Positions 22,440-34,015 of a stretch of DNA of 64,000 nucleotides are shown one piece after another (position 1 is the first letter of the stretch; the number at the start of each line of letters is the position of its first letter). This DNA is from Brachynemurus nebulosus (Eukaryota > Arthropoda > Insecta > Neuroptera > Myrmeleontidae). The notes under the pieces are model-generated. The model saw only the letters and a list, made by a program, of their open reading frames with translations, was not told the origin of the DNA and did not search any database. The translations under genes and the position numbers were made by a program. The DNA lies in NCBI GenBank assembly GCA_035578155.1, contig JAPWDM010000022.1:3721076-3785075 (forward strand), written 5' to 3'.

Positions 22440-22830
22440 AAAAAATTGAAACTGGTTTAACAAAGGCCATACACCTGCCCATTTTACCGCAAAAATGTCT
22501 GAAAATAAAAAATTTTTCAATAACTAACCAAGAAAAAATATAGGAGGTAATTTTTATATTTTTCTGAAAATTTCAAAATCAAATGACGTTTGATAGTAGG
22601 GTTACAAATAAATTTTTTTTATTATTTTGTAGAATCTGGCGAATAGAAATCGTAATAAGCACTCGCTTTGAAAAAATCAAACAAGTATTTAAAAAAAAAA
22701 TACTTTTTCTTAAAAAAAATAATAAAATTATGTACAAATGTCGTCCTGATAAACAGATATATTTGTCCACGATGAGCGCTGTAGTCGATTTTGTATCCCC
22801 TCCAGGCAAAAGCTCATAGCGAAGATTTTT
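22440..22830 (+). repeat. Interspersed repeat, copy 1
   Basis: It matches the reverse complement of about 27320-27710. Shared landmarks are GTAGGGTTACAA, TTTGTAGAATCTGG, AAATCAAACAAGTATTTAAA, AATTATGTACAAATG and GCAAAAGCTCATAG. No frame is convincing. Confidence 0.7.
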
Positions 22831-25065
22831 TACTTGATACAGCTTCCAATTTTACCACTAGAGATACAAGTGAGAACCCTTGCGTCGTCAATAACAAATG
22901 GGCCGAAACTTTCTAATTAAAGTGTAGATATATAAAAACAACAAGAAAACAGAATACATGTTTCGTCTTATCCGTAATAGCTTTACAGGTTTTAGAATAG
23001 AACACGTTAAAATACAGACTAATTTTCACTTTAATGAAATAGTTAAAACTTTTCCATTAATTATAACAGGATTTTACTGTATTGTGCAATGTTTAAACAG
23101 ACACATACACACGCCCACATACTATCGTTTGAGTATATTAATACAACCATTATGCGCCAGACACCATATTTACTTGTTGCTTTCAAACAATGAAAATTGT
23201 TTTTCATATTAAAAGGATAATGGTACATTTAATATATTATGTATGATAATGTGTCCATACACAGCAAAAATGGTTAAAATTTTTGATAAAGAAGTCGCCT
23301 CTTTTGGCAAAATTATGTATGTATAATGCTGTTTTAAGGGCAATAAATTTTAATTTGTTTGTTAAAAATCCATGGATATGTTTTCACATAGGTAAAATTA
23401 ATCCTTTCATTAATTTTTTAATAAAATGACCCGTACTTATTTTTGACTGAAAAAGTTAATAAATATCTAAAATAATAATGCTTTGGTACAGTTACACCAA
23501 CGGAGTTTGGATAAAAAAAAAAGAGTGAACTATGGTTAAACGTACAAGGTGTACCGACAGTACCTCACTTGGTGTCGTTATTATAAAAAACTAATTACAA
23601 TTTGAGCACAAGAATCCACCTACAGGAAAAGTTTAAACTTTACTAAGGTAAATTGCAGTATGCCTATAGACACACTACCTACCAGAATTGTTGCGAACAG
23701 TGTTGTCAGATAGCTTTTCCAAAAAACTGTAGGTGGCAGCTCTAAAAAGCAGTAGTCGCAGGAAAAAAGCGGGAGATCTAACTATCGCTATTTCAAAGTA
23801 TGAGCGGATACATATATGTATATATGTATCTAATTGCTGTTTTCCAAACTTTGTTATTATGTCATTGTCACATGCTCTACAATATGCATAAAAAGGCCCT
23901 TTTATACAATGTACTTTTATACAATGGGTTAGATTCCCAAAGTTTGTAATATTTCTGGTCATATTTTATTGAAACTTTCGGTGTTTTGCAAGGGGGTTCT
24001 TCATCAGAACTACTCATCATAAATATATACTGCAAATAAATATATGTTTAAATAAATATATTTATGAAATTTCCTATAATACAGGAAAGCAATCTAGTAG
24101 GTATTGCTTCTTGTTTGAACAAATGCCATTCATGAAATGTTTTCCTTCGACCATTTCTACCAACTTGATATAAAATAACATATAACTTTTATATGTATAG
24201 TATTGGCAGGGTGCGTGGTATATGGTGGGGATAATTAAATCGATTGCAGCGTGAGTAGTGGAGAAAATAGGCAATAATACATGCTCATATGTGTTTATAG
24301 TGTAATAAAAAATATTAAATAAAAATATAATACATTGATCCACTTTGATTATAAACGCAATTGCCACTAATATGTCGTTCCTTATTTATCTGTCAACGTA
24401 TTAATGTCTACACGTAAATCCATAAATACAAAATTAAAAATATTTGAGGTATTTTAAACTCACATGCAATGATGTTTCATAAGAAGTTATTGATGTTTGC
24501 TTTATGTATGACTGTACATTCAACTTAATGAATTATGCCAGTATTTCTTAATTTTCGAATTTCCCTGACGTGCTTCACTATCACCAGTAACTTTTTCCTC
24601 TGCATAGTCCGGGGTTGGAAGGAAATACTGTCTTGATAATTATATCCATGTTAACGTCGAAAATTGTTTAAATACTTTATTAATACAATTATTATACTTC
24701 ATCCCATATTTTATACCTCAAATTGTTCAAATTTATTTATAAAAAAAAATAATTGTAAATAACAAATATTTGTATTCAGATTTTACGGTTTTTTTGAAAA
24801 TATTTTAAATTTATTTCCACGGTTACCATTATTTAGTAGCATGAAAAAATGTATATTATAGATGTCGTTGGCATATTTTTCTTAGGAAACGGACCAGTCT
24901 CTTTAAAAAATTTTATTATACAACGAAATAGGTATCAAATGAATTAAAAATTGAAATTTAATATTTTTTATTTTTACCTCTTCTTAACCAAAGATATTTA
25001 AAAAAAAAAAAAAACATTAGAGGTTATACTTTAGAAATAAAAGTTTTTCGGCTATTGTAAAATTT
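22831..25065. other. Non-coding, weak hammerhead-like core only
   Basis: No gene is supported. On the minus strand, CTGATGA (24007-24001) is followed by GAAAG (23979-23975) and AATAAAAT. It resembles an eroded Penelope-type end but lacks a clear stem II. Confidence 0.35.
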
Positions 25066-25335
25066 TAAATACCCCTGTCGCAGCATCTGCATAACATAGC
25101 GAATTTCCAATCATAAAAGTTACTTTTTTTCGAAAACCCGCTTACCTAGAATAATGGTTCAAAATGTATTTTCTGTGATTTTCTTGGTTCTTTACCACAA
25201 TGTAAAAAAAAAATTGGAAAAACTTTTAAATTTTGGCAAATTGTTTGCAAAAAACTCATTTTTTTGAGGTTTTTGGAATTAGACGTGTCTGACTGGAGAA
25301 CTCATACAAAATTTTTGGACTTCCAACGTTTTATT
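25066..25335 (+). mobile_element. Family-A head fragment
   Basis: It begins ATACCCCTGTCGCAGCATCT and CATAGCGAATTTCC, matching the head of the full copy at 54293. It continues through GACGTGTCTGACTGGAGAAC and TTTTTGGACTTCCAACGTT, and is lost before the (TA)n part. Confidence 0.7.
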
Positions 25336-25570
25336 GTTTTATTATATTTGCATCCCAAACTAGTATCTATCCTATAAATATAACAAGTTTCATCCAAAAT
25401 GAATTTCTCGGAAATATAGGCACTTAAATTTTCGAAATTTCTAAATTAATTTAAAATAGAGTTAGTCTCCAGAAATTTTGTATTATGGTAAATTTAATTT
25501 AATAAATGACAAGTATATAAGTATAGTAATTATAAAGCATTCGCATAGAACAATAGTTTTAAGTATACAT

Positions 25571-26175
25571 GCACATAAGCAAAATAATTTTTGAATTTTC
25601 CTGAAGGAAGGAAATATTTTCCCGTAATAAAAAGTATCCTAAATGTTGACGCAGGTAATAAGTTATCACTACACCAGATTTCATAAAAATCCGTTCAAGA
25701 GTTTTCGCGTAATATGTGCACATGCTCAAAAAGTTTTTTTATTTTTCTGTGGGAATGAGCCACTTTCCCGAAATAAAAAGTATCTGAGATGCTGACTCAG
25801 GTAATAAGTTATCACCACACCAAATTGCATCAAAATCCGTTCAATAGTTTTTGCGTACTGTATGCACATGCTCAACATGGTTTTTCCATTTTCCCGTGGG
25901 AATGAGACCTTTTCTCGAAGTAGAAAGTAGAAAGAGTCTTAGATGTTGATCCGGGTAATAAGTTGTCAGCACACCAAATTTCATTAAAATCCATCCAGTA
26001 GTTTTTGTTTGATGCGTGAACAGACGAACAGACAGACAGACAGACAGACAAAAATTTTAAAAATCGCTGTTTTGATATCTACATCGATAACTATTTACAG
26101 TATCTACACAATTTTTAAAAAAATATTCCCTATACAGAAACGGTCTCGTTACATTTGTATTATATCTATAGATTA
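25571..26175 (+). repeat. 147-bp tandem repeat with (GACA)n tail
   Basis: Three units start at 25571, 25718 and 25864 (periods 147 and 146 bp), each with GCACATGCTCAA-like and AAAATCCGTTCAATAGTTTT-like phrases. The array ends in GACAGACAGACA and then AAAATCGCTGTTTTGATATC. The copy at 18480-18797 has a single unit. Confidence 0.85.
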
Positions 26176-27319
26176 CCTATTTATGGCCCTTTATATAAAA
26201 TATTAATTTTTTTTTCAAAATAAATCGCCCCCTGTTCTAGGAAATATATATTTTTTAAATTTTTATAAAATTTCTTATGAAAGTGAGCTTCTTAGATAAT
26301 TTTATTTTCAAGAAAATGTATTAAAACATGAACATTTAAATGTTGGCAATTTCTGTATTGTGGCGCTATCAGTTGTCCGCGTTGGTTAACTACTTTATTT
26401 AAAAGTTCGAATAAAATTCCAGTCATTTTAATTTTTAATTGTTCAGGAACTTCAGTATCATAGAAGCAAGCAAAATAATATTACAATTTATTTATGTAGA
26501 TACATATATGATGGAAAGTTAAGAAAAGAAAATGTTTTTTTGGAAGTTCGTGTTTAAGGTAAAATCGAAAATATTTTTTAAAAATATTTTTAGGTTTGGT
26601 TGTAAATGAATCTACTGTTGATCTTTTAATATGATACTGAACTATTCATTATTTAAAATGAAAAATTGTGTACTTATTAGATGATGAAAATAAAAAATTA
26701 GTAGTTTGAAAAACCGGAACAAATCGAAGTCAAAAGTCTGTCGGGACACCGGAGCTAGAACCGTGACAAATCGGGGAAAACCAAGACGTATGGACACTCT
26801 ACATGGATTGTGAATGTTATAAACTTTAAGTTTTGATTTTTAAGCATATTATGAGTGAAATTGAAAATTAACAACGTGTGAAATTTGACATTTTAGTTAA
26901 AGTGCATATAAAATATAATACCTACATGTTTTTATAAAAATGCAAATATAAATAAATGTTTTCTGTTTTTTTTTTTTTTTTTTTTTTTTATTTTAATTGT
27001 TATTAATTATTTGGCTTTTTTAATAATTTAGAATTTTTCTGTCAAATGAATAAATTCTGAAAATATGAATTTATGACATAATTTCAGTAAAAGTGAAAAT
27101 GAAATTTTTCACCCACACTTTTGTAGTGCCAATGTACAACATCACTGGATCCCAATTTTCAAATGGATAGATAATTTTCGAACAATCACCCGCTAGTTAA
27201 TTATCGCTAGATTTGATGCTAGAAAATTGAGAAAAAACAGGTCATATAGATTTTTTTTATTTAGATTTTATTTGTAATGATTGAATTACAAAATTCAAAA
27301 GGATGTTAAAAAATGTGTG
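26176..27319. other. Non-coding with a T homopolymer
   Basis: A T run of about 20 bases lies near 26969-26990. CGGGACACCGGAGC to GACGTATGGACACTCT (about 26740-26805) resembles the hAT-type terminus at 19214 in reverse. Nothing coding is seen. Confidence 0.35.
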
Positions 27320-27710
27320 TATTCACTATGAGCTTTTGCCTGTAGTAAATCCAGCTGCTCAAAATCGGTTCCAATATATCAGTTGGTCAGGACGGCATTT
27401 GTACATAATTTTAATATTTTCTTTAAGAAATAGTACTTTTTTTTTAAATACTTGTTTGATTTTTTCAAGGCGAGTACTTTTTACGATGTGTGTTTACCAA
27501 ATTCTACAAAATAATTAAAAAAAAAAAAACATTGTAACCCTACTATTTTGAAATTTTCAAAAAAATATCATGAAAATTACCTCATATATGCTTTTTCTGA
27601 GTTAATTATTGAAAAATATTCTATTTTCCGAGATTTTTAAGGTAAAACGAGCAGATGTATGGTTTTTGTTAAACAAATTTCAGATCTTTAATACATTTTT
27701 GCCTTAAAAA
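27320..27710 (-). repeat. Interspersed repeat, copy 2 (inverted)
   Basis: Reverse-oriented partner of 22440-22830. It includes CTATGAGCTTTTGCC, CATTTGTACATAATTTTA and TTTGTTAAACAAATTTCAG. Confidence 0.7.
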
Positions 27711-28214
27711 AATAAATATTTAATATTTTCAAAAATGTATGATACAACTTGTCAAAATTTAAAATTATTTGTTTTGTTGTCAAAAGAAAAAAAAAACTGA
27801 ATGTGCAAATTTATTTACCACTAAAATGATGGGTTTATACATATAATTATAACGTAGTATTGTCATTTGGATAGAAAATTACATAAAAATATTATTGTTT
27901 GAATATGATTTAACGTAATTTTTATGCGATTGTAGCAAGCTCTTATTAATTTTAGGAAAGTGTAAACATCATCTAAATTCTGATCATATCACATAAAAAA
28001 CTGCGCCGTGATTTTTTATCTAAAAAAAAATGGAATAGAGATACATTATAAAAACATTTAACTGACAAAGAAAAAGATTATAGCCGAATCGTTAAATTGG
28101 ATTAAAAAAATCATGACACGCTACTTAAAAAGCGGTTTTTTTCGAATTTAGCTCGTAAAAAATGAGACAGAAAAAAAAAGAATGCGAGTGCGAGTGAAAT
28201 GGAGAACGACATAT

Positions 28215-28489
28215 TTCCTAGTTTTTCTCGAAAAGTAAGCAATTTAGAGCAACGGTATAAAAACATTTTTTATGCATTTTACCTTTTACTAGGGCTTGGT
28301 TTAAAAAAAAATTTGAAAAATTGCTTAATTCTGGCAAAAAACTCATTTTGTTGACAAAAAACGCCCGGAAAACCTACTTCTGGGCATCCGACGTGTCTGG
28401 CTAACGAACTCATCCAACGATTTGGAAAATCGAATTCGCACACAAAATTTCATAAGCATTAAACGTTTCGTTCGAGAGTTATCGCGCGG

Positions 28490-28563
<74 letters not shown>

Positions 28564-28686
28564 TTTAGTGAATATCATTTTCGTATTCTAGGGACCTCAA
28601 AACATATTTCTGATATGGTCCCGGGCTTAGGTCGCAGCATGACACCTGGCGTAAAAGCTGAATTTCCAGTTTTGGAAATTCGCTAA
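28215..28686 (+). mobile_element. Family-A copy with (TA)n
   Basis: From CCTAGTTTTTCTCGAAAAG to GGAAATTCGCTAAA it follows the order of the full copy at 54324-54826. From 28402 it is almost identical to positions 1-293. The (TA)n tract is at about 28494-28560. The stretch 28687-28971 after it holds no recognised feature. Confidence 0.75.
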
Positions 28687-30721
28687 AAGCTCAGTAGTAT
28701 CCTTTTTTATTATCTCTACAGTAAAATTTTGTTAATATTATTTTAAAATGTGCAATAAATCGATCAGTTTTTGTATCTTCACAATTTTTTTTTTGATAAT
28801 ATTATTTTCAAAAATACGTACTTACATACTATTCAAGGTTAATATCATAAGTCTTTGCATCCGCTAAAATATTCATATTTGAGTTTCATTCAAAATATAT
28901 AAATTAAAATGAAGACTTTTACAAAAATTTGGTGCTATTTTTTAAGTGGTCGACAGTCATTGACGCTGTAAGTGCGGCTGCACACCTAGCAGACACGACA
29001 CAGCAGATACGACATAAGAGACATAAGATATGTGTCGCTTGGAGACACGCATGGCTTGAGTACATTTAAATTGCATTGAAAACACAAAACTGCTGCACAC
29101 CTAGGAGATACGACATAGCAGACACTGACATTTGTCTTAAGCGACATAGCATGCTAGTCTGCTGTCGCTCGTGTCGAACGACATGTAAGATAAATTTAAA
29201 AATTATATTATACGTATACATTTGAAAGGAATGGTAATTCAAATAGTGTGTATATTATCAAAAATTCTCTTTAATAATTAATTGAAGGAAAGGTTCTGTG
29301 GTGTCTTTATTGAAATGCCGCTGGTTCAGGAATTTGTTGATTCCCACATTGACCGACCTCTATAGCTCACATTTTTTTTTTTTAAATTACGGATGAATAC
29401 CCCATTTGCCGGAGAATAAAACACAATGTTTTTGATATAAACTATTTTATTATTTGAACAAGGATGAGGTTGAACAAGGCACATCTAGATCATCAACTCC
29501 ATATTCTCCGACTATTAAGGATATATTCTCAAAAAATAAAACAGCAAATTGAGGATTTTAACATTTTGATGCTATCTCTACCGCACACAGAATTCACGAA
29601 AATTATTTTTAAATTCTGACATACACTTTAAAAAAGAACAGACTTATTAAAACTTCCGTAAATATAGTATTGCTTGTCTTATTTAAAATTTTATTTCCGC
29701 CAATAACAATATTCTAATGATACTGAAAATATTTAAGGAAAAAAGATGTAAATATAAAAGTTTAAGGTGACAGTATATCTTATTCTTTTTTACATGTGCA
29801 TATACAATGAATCTTAGAAGGATGTGAAATTTAATACATATACATATTTATGTGGTATTCTCCTACACAATAGTCCCTCACAGCATGATATAAGTTTTAG
29901 TTCAAGGATTGGATATTTTTAATTTTTGTAAGCTTAAGTACTAGCTCGACCGGTACGGTCTCTCGTATCATTGCTCGCAATACTTGTGGAATTATAAAAT
30001 AATTATATTATGGTGTTTGACATAAAAAGAAAAGGTGATATTATCCTAAACTCATATGAAATTATTTTTGTAGAAACCCAATATCTACTTAACTATTACT
30101 GGTCTGAAATTATGAACCACTTAAGTTTGAATTTGAGTTAAGTTGTGCAATGAAATTTTACAGTCATTATGAGGCATGATACGTTTGCTCGCAGGTCGGG
30201 TGAAGCTTTACTTGACTGAAAATACGAGTAAATCGTTTATAATCAATGTCAAAGATAGAAATGGCAAAAGATATAACAGAAAAAAAAACCCACTTGTCCA
30301 GTAAAAAGAAGTTTAATATTGTGTATGCAATTTTTATTATTCTGTAGCTTGAATATGCACCAAATAAAAGTTGAATTTAATTTTTTTTAGCAAAAAAAGC
30401 CAATGAAAAAAACCATTTCTAAGAAAGTTGCTGGAAACGGAATTGTTTCAAATTAAAATTTCTACAAATTATATTTAATAAAATTTTTCGAAATTTTGCC
30501 CCTGGTTCCTTCCAGGGCAAAAAGTTTCTATTTCAAGTCACCTCCAGCCATTGTGATGCCAATCTAAGAAAAATCGACTGCCGACTAGATGTATCCTACG
30601 ACTCCCACCTTGCTAGAAAATTTCAAAAATTTTTCATTTCTAATAAGAAACTTAGGATTTTTTAATAGAAAAAAAAATTAAAATTGTTCTAAATAACGTG
30701 ACTTGCGAAAAAAATTTTACC

Positions 30722-31063
30722 CAGTGGCGGATTTACTCTAAGTGCCGCTCTAGGCTCAGTAAAAAATGCCGCCCCTGAAAAGCTAAAAAAAATTTTTGCT
30801 GCCCTTTTTGCCAAATTTGCCGCCCCTAAAATCGGCCGCCCTTCTTAAAAACCGTAAGTGATGAGTAAAAAAAAAAACTTGAAATTCTACATTTTGCCGC
30901 CTCGAAAATCTGCCACCTTTCTTAAAAAACATAAGTGACGAGCAAAAAGAAAAACAAAAAACAAATTCTACATTTTGCCGCCCTTTTTGGCCCAAATTTT
31001 CCGCCATTAAAATCAGCCGCCCTAGGCTCCAGCCTACTCAGCCTGCTGGTAAATCCGTCACTA
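30722..31063. mobile_element. Nested hAT-like MITE
   Basis: The left end is CAGTGGCGGATTTAC and the right end is its near complement, GTAAATCCGTCACTA. Flanking 8-mers ATTTTACC (30714-30721) and ATTTTACA (31064-31071) match at 7 of 8. The 342-bp interior repeats GCCGCCC-type phrases and has no coding value. It sits inside the Harbinger element and is therefore younger. Confidence 0.8.
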
Positions 31064-32083
31064 ATTTTACACTTTAAATTTCCGAGACTGTCTATTATAC
31101 TTTTCTTCACAAATTTCATAAAAAGTTTCAATTTTTATAGACAAGGTACCGGAAAATCAAAAAATCCAGGGAAATTGTTGTGCTATGGTATAAATTTTTA
31201 AAATTAAAATATTACAATTTATGGGTCCCTACAATTATATAACATTGTCTACTTATTCATAAAACGTATTGCATGTATTTTTATAACGTTTTTTTCAACA
31301 AGGCCTTCAAGGTCCTTTATTATATTTTTACTATTGTCACATTTGTTTGAAGTTTAGACAGAAAATAAAATAAAAAGATGACTACCCCATTTAAAGAAAG
31401 TTTAAATATATCTGTTCCGATTTCAATTATATTTGGTATAACCAAAATAAAGAGAAAAAATATTTTTAAATATAAATAGATCAAAAAATCGTCCACAAAT
31501 GTTAAGTTTACTTTTCTATTTACGCGGTAATGGGTAGCTCGAGAGTAATTTTTATTTCAAAATTACATTCTTAAAACATATAAAATATGTTATTAGGAAT
31601 CAGATTTTTTTTAAAATTTTCCAATCGTTGGTAAATTGCACTGAAACTAAGGCTATATTTGATGCTTTTCAAACTCGTTTTTCACCCACTTAAAAATGGA
31701 AATTTGAAATTCTACTTCCTAATAACATTTTTTATTACCTTCATCTTTACTCACTGAAAATTTGAAGTTCATACGTTAATTCTACGCCGAGAAAATAGAA
31801 AAGTAAAATCGCCTATTTTTGATGTTTTTTTTTCATTGGTAAATATCCCCTTAATGACTCTTCATGGATTCAAACTAACTCGATTGACTTATCATCTCAA
31901 CAAACTACTCATGACTTTCATGGAAGAATAGGAATAAATGTTGAAAATAGTTTGCCGTTGTATTATACAAAAATGTAGTTCAGTTAAAATAAAAATTTAC
32001 ATTTTCTTTTTCAGTAAAAATATATATATTTGAAATATTTACAGTCTTAATTTTATTTTCTTTCCTATTCTTAATTCACTTAC

Positions 32084-32403
32084 CTTAAAGTTATAAGCAG
32101 CTTTTCGGATGCAGAAACAGCTAGTTTGTATTTAGTGTCCTGTTTTTCAAGAGCAGGTGATACTAATTCTAACAAAAATTTGAAACAATCAGGGCTCATT
32201 CGATAGAATTCTTTAAATTTTGATTCATCTTGCGATAATTCTCTGCTAACTATGGCAGAACTGTGTTGAACATTATAAAAATTGTATGGATGTATCCAAT
32301 ACTCCCTCCTTTTCCTTTTTTTATTTCTTAAATACCAGTACATTTCGATAGTATCTTCCTCACTTGATGAGCTCATGATTAACACTGACTTGAAAAATTC
32401 CAC
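32084..32403 (-). pseudogene. Harbinger transposase, first exon only
   Basis: The frame encodes about 107 residues resembling the N-terminal part of HARBI1-type transposases. An acidic Ser-rich start (MSSSSEED) is followed by a basic run KKRKRREYWIHPYN, then FKEFYRMSPDCFKFLLELVSPAL and an end like EKLLITLR. Family members have the same W-[IV]-HP, then FRMS-FD-LL, order before the catalytic region. The frame ends at a textbook donor, AAG|GTAAGTG (last exon base 32084), so this is a true exon cut at phase 2 rather than a random truncation. No exon with the DDE motifs is found in the remaining 3.1 kb of the element. It starts next to the right TIR, suggesting transcription from that end. I infer an internally deleted, non-functional copy. 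Confidence 0.8.
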
Positions 32404-32797
32404 TTGTTATAGTGTCGTTCATGTCGTATCTCTCGTGTCTTAAGACAAATATCTCCTAGGTGTGCAGATGCCATGTCTTAAGACAAACGTCTGTGTCTCT
32501 CATGTCGTATCTGCTGTGTCGTATCTGCTAGGTGTGCAGCCGGGCTAAGACATCAAGTGAGATTTGCGATACCACCTTGTACTACGTCAACAATTTCATA
32601 TTATAAAGTGCATTTGTTGTCAAAATAGTGTGTCAGTTAGTCATTTCGTCATAATTCTTCATGATCATCATTGTGTTAAGATGCTGAAATTTTATTCTAT
32701 TACACTAACTAATATATCGGTTTTTTGGTTGAAAACGAAAAAAATTATTTTTTAAGATATTAATAGGTAAGAAATTCTTGGAAAAAAATCACCAGTT

Positions 32798-32925
32798 TTT
32801 ACTAAGGATTTTAATTTAATTAATTTTTATTCTAAAAAATTGTTTTGTAACATTTGTATATTATTTAAGGCCTGATGAGGAGATAGCAAACGTAGCTAGA
32901 AATAAATAAAATCCTTAGTAAGAAA
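32798..32925 (+). ncRNA. Eroded hammerhead-like motif
   Basis: CTGATGA (32872-32878), a TAGC/GCTA hairpin and GAAAT (32899-32903) are followed by AAAATCCTTAGTAA, which is the inverse of TTACTAAGGATTTT at about 32800. The order recalls a Penelope-type hammerhead end, but no cleavage triplet fits. Confidence 0.25.
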
Positions 32926-32999
32926 AAGGTTCTTCACCAAATTCTTGATAATTAATATATTAATGTAACTGATAATTAAAATTCATAATGATTGAAAAA

Positions 33000-33066
33000 T
33001 TATCAAGCTGGGCTGGCTGGGACGCGCACCCGGATCTCTTGGTTGTCAGCTAAGTGCCTTTGTATT
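33000..33066 (-). repeat. tRNA-like SINE fragment
   Basis: On the minus strand, CTTAGCTGACAACCAAGAGA then GGGTGCGCGTCCCAGCC resembles an anticodon arm and a degenerate B box of a tRNA-derived SINE. No A box or tail is seen. Confidence 0.35.
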
Positions 33067-33070
33067 TCTT

Positions 33071-33620
33071 TCTTTTTCAAAAGGACTTTGTAATAAATTT
33101 TTGTCTTTCTGTATTAGTAAATGAATAAATAGTGTAATAAAAATACATAATTTTGTGATTTAATACTAGGTAACTCTAATCTACACTATGTTATAGTAAA
33201 TTGCTTTAGCTGGTAATAAAGTAGGTTATTAATATGCTATTATATGAAATGATAGCAGTTAGTCTCAGGAAAATACAATTAAATTTATAATAATATTAAA
33301 GTAATTACTTGTAACAAAATAAATTCTATTAAATGATTCAATCGTTTTCGAAATTATTGTCAAATTGCTCTGTAACTATTACTTTATAAAATAAAATATT
33401 ATTTAATATTAAAGGTATTTGTTAATTTTTTTTTTTTTTTTAGAATGAATGGACAGCATCAATTAATATTCATTGTCAGTACCGATATTATTAGAAAAAA
33501 TCGATCAAAATCGAGTCTGGTTCGCACAATTAAGTTTCCATACCGTCAGCAGCCAGTAGACGAAATTAAACTATTTTCACTTGTGTATATTTAAAACTTA
33601 TCCAAATTTACGACCACCTC
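33071..33620. other. Non-coding, no recognised feature
   Basis: AT-rich, with a T run at about 33428. Confidence 0.4.
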
Positions 33621-33850
33621 AATTTCCGAGGTTAGTTACCTTACAGGATTAAATTTTCTCACGAAGCTTGATGTTAATAGAAGCAATTGTTCAACCCAAA
33701 TTTCATATGTTTAGGTTAAATAGTTTTCAAAATACTAATGTAAAAAAATCACAGTTTTGGCCGCTCATTGACTGACTGACTGACTAATAGATTATCAAAA
33801 ATCTAGAGTAACTCCTATCGAGCTAGAGCTTTGAAATTTGAAATAGATAC
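33621..33850 (+). repeat. Interspersed repeat tail with (GACT)n
   Basis: CATTGACTGACTGACTGAC and then TCCTATCGAGCTAGAGCTTT resemble 3' portions of common insect interspersed repeats. The class is uncertain. Confidence 0.4.
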
Positions 33851-34015
33851 CTACTGTTTATGATTTTTTAGCTAATAGATACCTACTAGAAAAGAAAAAT
33901 GAATGAAAATCAATCAATCTGCAAACTTAACAAAGAAATTTTTAAACCAGACACTGACTAAACTAAAAAATACGTTACTGTGGCTATCAAAGTAAATAAA
34001 TTTGTTTATTATACA

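Larger units (their letters stand above)
28972..32545 (-). mobile_element. PIF/Harbinger element, internally degenerate
   Basis: Terminal inverted repeats of at least 40 bp carry GCACACCTAGCAGAYACGAC and CAGCAGATACGACAT. They are flanked on both sides by TAA (28969-28971 and 32546-32548), the TWA target duplication expected of PIF/Harbinger. The TIR motif is duplicated subterminally at both ends (second copies at about 29092-29190 and 32401-32500). A first transposase exon lies next to the right end; no catalytic DDE exon or Myb/MADF partner frame is recognisable. A hAT-like element is nested at 30722-31063. Confidence 0.85.

Noticed and set aside
23970..24010. Hammerhead on the minus strand at 24007
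   Set aside because: CTGATGA and GAAA are present, but the sequence between them does not form a stable stem II and no stem I exists.
25571..26020. 147-bp and 163-bp periods as nucleosome-positioning arrays
   Set aside because: The lengths are suggestive, but three or four units inside transposons give no evidence for a chromatin role.
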